Position numbers and translations under genes: made by a program. Below the pieces are notes generated by a model. That model was not told the origin of the DNA and did no database searches. It saw only the letters and a list, made by a program, of their open reading frames with translations. Positions 4,877-8,397 of a stretch of 8,397 bases of DNA are shown piece after piece; position 1 is the first letter of the stretch; each line of letters starts with the position of its first letter. The DNA is from JBBRLG01 sp038231495. GTDB lineage: Bacteria; Planctomycetota; Planctomycetia; Gemmatales; Gemmataceae. The DNA lies in contig JBBRLG010000333.1 in NCBI GenBank assembly GCA_038231495.1, forward strand, positions 1 through 8,397, read 5' to 3'.

Positions 4877-6037
4877 CTAATAATCCGTCGTGAGGAAGTC
4901 GTACGCGGCGATTGAAAGCAGGACCACGCCGGTGCCCAGCGAGGTCAGCACCGACAACAACGGCTTCCACGCCCCCTGTTCGATCAGCTTCGGCGTATCG
5001 ACGACGCGCGCGAACAGCGTGTCGGCGTTCAACAAGTCGCGCAAAATCAGGTGGAAGTCGAGCGGCTTGGGGAACAGCCAGTACCCGGCCTCCAGCGTGA
5101 ACGCGAACGCCGGCGACAGGTTTTGCAGTTCCGGAATCAGCATCGCCGTGTGCCGGCCGTAATTCATCGCGTAGCACATCATCCAAAACACAATCGAGCC
5201 GATCACGCACGCCCCCGTGCTGCGCGTCGTGACGGCCAACAGGGCCGAGAAGCTGAAAAACACCGCGAAATGCAGCAGCACCAGCGGGATGCACAGGAAA
5301 TAAATCGGGTCCCAGTAGCCCGTCGCGACCGACAGCGCCAGCCAGGTGCCGCCGATGAACAGCGTCGTTTGGAACCCGAAGTAGACCAGCACGCCAAGGA
5401 ACTTGCCGGCCAACAGGCTCCAGCGCGGCACCGGCTTGGCCAGCAGCACCGACACGGCACTCGGCTCCAAAAACGTCGGCAGGAAACCCGCCGTCCACAT
5501 GAGCGCGAGCAGCAGTCCGACGCCGTCCGCGACAAAGCTGGCGAGGTGAATCTGCACGGCCCGCACCGGCAAGTCGTCGCCGACAAGCCGGATCGGCGGG
5601 ATCGCCCCGAACAAGATTTCGATGTGGCCCGTCTGCAAATCGACGCCGCCTTCGTTGCCCTTCGCCACCTTGACCACTTCGGTGTATTCGACCGCCCCGC
5701 GCGGCCTGGCACCCACGACGGCTGGTTCTTCCCACCCTTGCAGCAGAGGCGCGAGAGATACGCCAGGGAAAACGCCTTGCGACGCGCCGGCCCCGAAGCA
5801 CGGGACCGTGGCGGCGACCGTGGCCGCGTCGGTCGGGAAGGACGCCGGCAGACTTTCCTTGCGCTCCTTGCCCGTGAGCGGCAGTTGCGGCGGTGCCGTG
5901 ATGCGGATGGTCAGGCAGACGGCCATGCACAGCACCGTGATGCCGGTCATGAGGTAAAAAATCCCGGACGCCCGCGCTTGCCGGAACGTGTCGCGGATCA
6001 GCCACTGGATCGTGTATATTGCGGCGGGTGCGTTCAT
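4877..6037 (-). CDS. ABC-2-type transporter permease
   Basis: A 386-residue membrane protein forming the channel part of an ABC exporter with the ATPase just upstream. Six likely membrane segments: residues 25-45 (IFYLMTGITVLCMAVCL), 168-188, 213-237 (FLGVLVYFGFQTTLFIGG), 245-269 (PIYFLCIPLVLLHFAVFF), 275-292 and 357-377. An extracytoplasmic loop of about 120 residues lies between the first two, and the ordering is typical of the ABC-2 / NosY-like permease class. EPSAVSVLLAKPVPRWSLLAGKFLG (residues 191-215) matches the cytoplasmic segment that often precedes the third helix in this class. ATG 6037 is chosen because it overlaps the ATPase stop as ATGA (6037-6034) and has GGAGG at 6050-6046, eight bases upstream. 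Longer readings to 6172 would lie inside the ATPase gene. The substrate cannot be told from sequence. Confidence 0.88.
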   Translation of the reverse strand: MNAPAAIYTIQWLIRDTFRQARASGIFYLMTGITVLCMAVCLTIRITAPPQLPLTGKERKESLPASFPTDAATVAATVPCFGAGASQGVFPGVSLAPLLQGWEEPAVVGARPRGAVEYTEVVKVAKGNEGGVDLQTGHIEILFGAIPPIRLVGDDLPVRAVQIHLASFVADGVGLLLALMWTAGFLPTFLEPSAVSVLLAKPVPRWSLLAGKFLGVLVYFGFQTTLFIGGTWLALSVATGYWDPIYFLCIPLVLLHFAVFFSFSALLAVTTRSTGACVIGSIVFWMMCYAMNYGRHTAMLIPELQNLSPAFAFTLEAGYWLFPKPLDFHLILRDLLNADTLFARVVDTPKLIEQGAWKPLLSVLTSLGTGVVLLSIAAYDFLTTDY

Positions 6038-6849
6038 CCGTTTCCCCTCCGATACAGGTCGTTCAAAGCTTCTTCCAACGAGCGCGGCGACGGCGACGCA
6101 CTCTTCAACAGCGCCGCCATCGACCCGGTGTAAACGAGCCGGCTGTTGACCACCACGCCGACGCGGTCGCAAACGGCTGCCACCTCGGTCAGCACGTGCG
6201 AGACGAGCAGCACACTGCCTTTGCGGGCGCGGACCTCGTCCACCACGTCGCGCAGCAGGTGCCGACCGTTGAGGTCGAGGCCTTCGGTCGGTTCGTCCAT
6301 TACCAGCAATTGCGGTTCGTTGACGAGCGCCTGGGCGATGCCGAGGCGCTGCAACATGCCCTTGCTGAAGCGTGCGATCGGCTCGTTGCCGCGGTCGTCG
6401 AGGCCGACGCGCTTGAGTAACTGCGGAATGCGGGTCCGTAAAGTCTCATACGTGACCAGCGACAGCGCGCCGTAGTATTCGAGGAGGGCGACGGCGGTGA
6501 GGTAGCGCGGGAAGGCGTGGTTTTCGTGGACGTAGCCGATGCGGGCCAGCGTCGAGCGGTCCGCCAACGGTCGGCCGAAGCGCGTCGCGGTGCCGGCACT
6601 CGGCTGGCACAGTGACAGGAGAAGCTTGACCAGGGTGGTCTTGCCGGCGCGGTTGGGGCCGAGCAGGCCGAACACTTCGCCCGGTTCGATGCGGAAGCTC
6701 ACGTCGCGCACGGCCTGGACGCAACGGCTCTTGAACCAGAAATCTTTGTAAGTCTTCGAGACGTTGACGAACTCGACGAGGGGCGTGGTCGCGTTCGGTA
6801 TGGCTACGGGTCCGGACCTGGCGGGCGCGGTCTGCGTTGTCACGGCCAT
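6034..6849 (-). CDS. ABC transporter ATP-binding protein
   Basis: A 271-residue nucleotide-binding subunit that powers the permease encoded immediately downstream. Motifs: Walker A GPNRAGKTT at 64-72, a Q-loop region GYVHENHAFPRYLTA at 105-119 with His-Glu in place of the usual Gln, signature FSKGM at 161-165, Walker B LLVMDE at 181-186 with catalytic E186, D-loop EGLD, and switch H217 in LLVSH. A C-terminal YTGSMAALLKSA segment, typical of ABC-2 exporter ATPases, precedes a short helix. The start at 6849 is preceded by AGGA at 6861-6858 with eight bases of spacing. An in-frame extension to 6951 gives an Arg/Trp/Pro-rich segment unlike the family. The fourth P-loop residue is Arg (R67, codon CGC) where Gly is usual, though the GxxxxGKT pattern is kept. 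First gene of a two-gene operon. Confidence 0.94.
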   Translation of the reverse strand: MAVTTQTAPARSGPVAIPNATTPLVEFVNVSKTYKDFWFKSRCVQAVRDVSFRIEPGEVFGLLGPNRAGKTTLVKLLLSLCQPSAGTATRFGRPLADRSTLARIGYVHENHAFPRYLTAVALLEYYGALSLVTYETLRTRIPQLLKRVGLDDRGNEPIARFSKGMLQRLGIAQALVNEPQLLVMDEPTEGLDLNGRHLLRDVVDEVRARKGSVLLVSHVLTEVAAVCDRVGVVVNSRLVYTGSMAALLKSASPSPRSLEEALNDLYRRGNG

Positions 6850-6917
6850 GCACAAGTTCCTGTGATGTGGGACAAACCATTGCCGCCGACAACGCCACGC
6901 GGCGCGTTGCGGGGGCA

Positions 6918-6923
6918 ATTTTA
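6918..6923 (-). promoter_or_regulatory. Possible -10 box of the ABC operon
   Basis: On the minus strand TAAAAT (five of six matching TATAAT) lies about 70 bases before the ATPase ATG, in a locally AT-rich patch. No good -35 is found at 16-18 bases upstream, and TTGCGT is 22 bases away. It is a weak candidate, listed as the only AT-rich promoter-like spot in this leader. Confidence 0.25.
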
Positions 6924-6981
6924 ACGTAGGCCACAAATTCGGGTCACGCAAGAAAACGCCACGGAAAAGATAACGGTCACC

Positions 6982-7108
6982 GCCAACTTCTCCCCCCCTT
7001 CCGAAGGGGGGGTAGGGGGGCTAAGCACGGTTGACGTACTCGGTCATGGCGCTCTCTTCACCCCCCCCCCCCCACCCCCCCTTCGTAAGGGGGGGAGTGA
7101 ATGGTTAC
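6982..7108 (+). repeat. Long palindromic element, copy 2 (upstream of serC)
   Basis: A 127-bp relative of the element at 3391-3511 in the same orientation. The left arm (6992-7020) is C7, TTCCGAA, G7, TA, G6. The right arm (7061-7095) is C13, A, C7, TTCGTAA, G7. Compared with copy 1 the pairing has one mismatch in the TTACGAA core, a lost T, and a C-run grown to 13. The loop keeps TAAGCACGGTTG at 7022-7033 and CATGGCG at 7045-7051, at exactly the same 23-base offset as copy 1. The right end is GGTTAC (7103-7108). It lies in the divergent gap between the ABC operon and serC, ending 79 bases before the chosen serC ATG. Confidence 0.85.
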
Positions 7109-7117
7109 GTGTCGGGG

Positions 7118-7147
7118 TTGCGACCGCGTCGGGTCGTACACTATGAT
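7118..7147 (+). promoter_or_regulatory. Sigma-70-like promoter of serC
   Basis: TTGCGA (7118-7123), an 18-base spacer and TATGAT (7142-7147) form a reasonable -35/-10 pair. Predicted transcription would start near 7154 and leave a leader of about 34 bases containing the GAGGA ribosome site at 7175-7179. The -35 lies only nine bases after the end of the palindromic element, so the element sits where an upstream regulator would bind. Confidence 0.5.
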
Positions 7148-7187
7148 CTGCGGTTGACGACGCCCCACCAATCCGAGGACGAAAGTG

Positions 7188-8273
7188 ATGCAAATGGTCT
7201 GCAATTTCAACGCCGGTCCGGCCATGCTGCCTCCCAGCGTGCTGGAGCGCGTCCAGGCCGAGCTGCGCGACTTCCACGGCTGCGGCCTGTCGATTGTGGA
7301 GATGAGCCACCGCTCCAAGGAGTTCGAGGCGGTCAACGCCGCGGCCGAGGCCCGGTTCAAGAGTCTGCTCGGAGTTGGCGTCGGCTATCGGGTCGTGTTC
7401 GTCCAGGGCGGCGCTTCGACCCAGTTCGCCATGCTGCCGATGAATTTCTTGCCGCCCGGCGCGACCGCGGATTATCTGATCGCCGGCCTGTGGGGCGAAA
7501 AAGCCTACGAGGAAGCCGCCGCCCTCGGCAACGCCAACGTCGCGGCGACGACCAAAGCCGGTGGTTATCGCCGGGTGCCGCACCCGGACGAGATCAAGAT
7601 CAGCCCGCAAGCGGCGTACGTCCACGTCACGTCCAACGAGACGATCCAGGGCACTCAATGGCACGCCTACCCCGACCTGGGCGACCGCCCGCTGGTCGGC
7701 GACATGAGCAGCGACATCCTTTCGCGCCCAATCGACGCCGGCCGGTTCGCGATGATCTACGCCGGTGCCCAGAAAAACCTGGGGCCGTCAGGCGTGACGG
7801 CCGTGCTGCTCCGCGAATCCTGGCTGGGCCAGGCCAACAAGGCGGTGCCGACGATGCTACGCTATTCGACTCACGTTCAGAACAATTCGCTTTACAACAC
7901 GCCGCCGACGTTTGGGATTTACGTCCTCGGCCTGGTGCTTCAGTGGATCGAGGAAACCGGCGGCCTGAAGGCAATGGGTGAGCGCAACGACCGCAAGGCG
8001 CAGGCCGTCTACAACGCCATCGACCAGAGCGGCGGCTATTACCGCGGCCACGCCGAGTCGGCATCGCGGTCGTTGATGAACGTCACCTTTCGGCTGCCGA
8101 GCGAGCCGCTGGAAAAGAAGTTCGTCGCCGAAGCGCAGGCGGCCGGCATGATCGGCCTGGCCGGGCATCGTTCCGTCGGCGGCGTCCGCGCCTCGCTTTA
8201 CAATGCCGTCGGCCCCGAGGCGTGCCAGACCCTCGCGGCGTTTATGAAGGCGTTTGCCCAGAAAAATGGGTAA
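7188..8273 (+). CDS. serC: Phosphoserine aminotransferase
   Basis: A 361-residue PLP enzyme of the class V aminotransferase group, normal length. It converts 3-phosphohydroxypyruvate and glutamate into phosphoserine and 2-oxoglutarate, the second step of serine synthesis. It can also serve pyridoxal phosphate synthesis in bacteria with the DXP-independent-like erythrose route. Visible residues, numbered from the chosen ATG: NFNAGPAMLP at 6-15, SHRSKEF with phosphate-binding R42, GGASTQF at 75-81, PLP-stacking W103, TSNETIQGTQ with T152, DMSSDILSRP with D172, and YAGAQKNLGPSG with Schiff-base K196. GHRSVGGVRASLYNAV carries the C-terminal substrate arginines. GAGGA at 7175-7179 is eight bases before ATG 7188. 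GTG 7185 and ATG 7194 are possible alternative starts. Single gene, divergent from the ABC operon. Confidence 0.97.
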   Translation: MQMVCNFNAGPAMLPPSVLERVQAELRDFHGCGLSIVEMSHRSKEFEAVNAAAEARFKSLLGVGVGYRVVFVQGGASTQFAMLPMNFLPPGATADYLIAGLWGEKAYEEAAALGNANVAATTKAGGYRRVPHPDEIKISPQAAYVHVTSNETIQGTQWHAYPDLGDRPLVGDMSSDILSRPIDAGRFAMIYAGAQKNLGPSGVTAVLLRESWLGQANKAVPTMLRYSTHVQNNSLYNTPPTFGIYVLGLVLQWIEETGGLKAMGERNDRKAQAVYNAIDQSGGYYRGHAESASRSLMNVTFRLPSEPLEKKFVAEAQAAGMIGLAGHRSVGGVRASLYNAVGPEACQTLAAFMKAFAQKNG

Positions 8274-8397
8274 GCTTCTGGGAAGGCGGCATTAGTAACC
8301 GTTCACCGCGGTGGTGGGAGTCGGACAGCAATAGACATCCCGTGCTGGGAGTTTTCTGGGTGCGCGGCAGCGCAGGACGCGCGTCACCGTTCGTTTC
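8274..8397. other. Gene-free right end of the window
   Basis: No open frame or terminator is convincing in these 124 bases. GTAACCGTTCACC at 8295-8307 closely matches the outer end of the long palindromic element: copy 1, reverse strand, begins GGTAACCGTTTAC, and copy 2 begins GTAACCATTCAC. The C/G-tract core is absent, so it is at most an element end fragment. Confidence 0.5.

Larger units (their letters stand above)
4675..4877. repeat. Outer inverted repeat spanning the convergent gene ends
   Basis: GCTGAGAGCTGACGGCT at 4675-4691 and the reverse complement of 4861-4877, GCTGAGGGCTGACGGCC, match at 15 of 17 positions. The left arm encodes the last aroC codons and overlaps its TGA. The right arm touches the first base of the permease TAG (minus strand, 4879-4877). 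The arms enclose all of the smaller palindromes in this gap, so the whole unit may act as a two-way terminator or may be an inserted repeat cassette. Confidence 0.65.

Noticed and set aside
6038..6172. N-terminal extension of the permease
   Set aside because: It would lie inside the ATPase gene. The ATGA overlap and GGAGG site support the start at 6037.
7031..7981. A 316-codon plus-strand frame overlapping serC
   Set aside because: Starts in the palindromic element and then runs out of frame through serC, which has all PLP-enzyme motifs.

Overview
This GC-rich window is dense with short palindromic repeats and looks like chromosomal DNA from a planctomycete-like bacterium. That assignment is an inference. 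It rests on the chorismate synthase N-terminus (a SFGELFRITTAG-type start), an IS66-like transposase relic of a kind I associate with that phylum, and repeats that translate as spurious PPYPPFVRGG peptides. No rRNA or tRNA is visible to anchor the taxonomy.

Layout. Positions 2-118 hold the 3' end of an unrecognised plus-strand gene, followed by about 350 bases with no convincing gene. Positions 478-977 are a 500-bp IS66-like element remnant: two matching 17-bp ends around a decayed piece of transposase gene on the minus strand. Next is a minus-strand cluster reading right to left: a small secreted protein (3361-2894), low-specificity threonine aldolase (2836-1781) and endonuclease V (1784-1098). 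The last two overlap by four bases. A 17-bp stem-loop touches the endonuclease V stop codon. A 121-bp palindromic element (3391-3511) sits between this cluster and the divergent plus-strand chorismate synthase gene aroC (3584-4693).

aroC converges on a two-gene minus-strand ABC transporter operon, with ATPase at 6849-6034 and permease at 6037-4877, again overlapping by four bases. The 183 bases between the converging stop codons are packed with nested palindromes, and the outermost arms reach into the end of both genes. A second copy of the long palindromic element (6982-7108) lies between the transporter operon and the divergent plus-strand serC (7188-8273, phosphoserine aminotransferase). 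The last 124 bases hold no gene.

How it fits together. serC (serine synthesis), ltaE (threonine/glycine metabolism) and aroC (aromatic amino acid precursor) are housekeeping amino acid genes, endonuclease V repairs deaminated purines, and the ABC pair is an ABC-2-type exporter of unknown substrate. The genes themselves are ordinary. The non-coding architecture is more interesting: two same-orientation copies of a long hairpin element sit 72 and 79 bases upstream of the two plus-strand amino acid biosynthesis genes, and hairpins sit at the stop codons of three genes. I see no defence system, CRISPR array or other clearly new multi-gene system.
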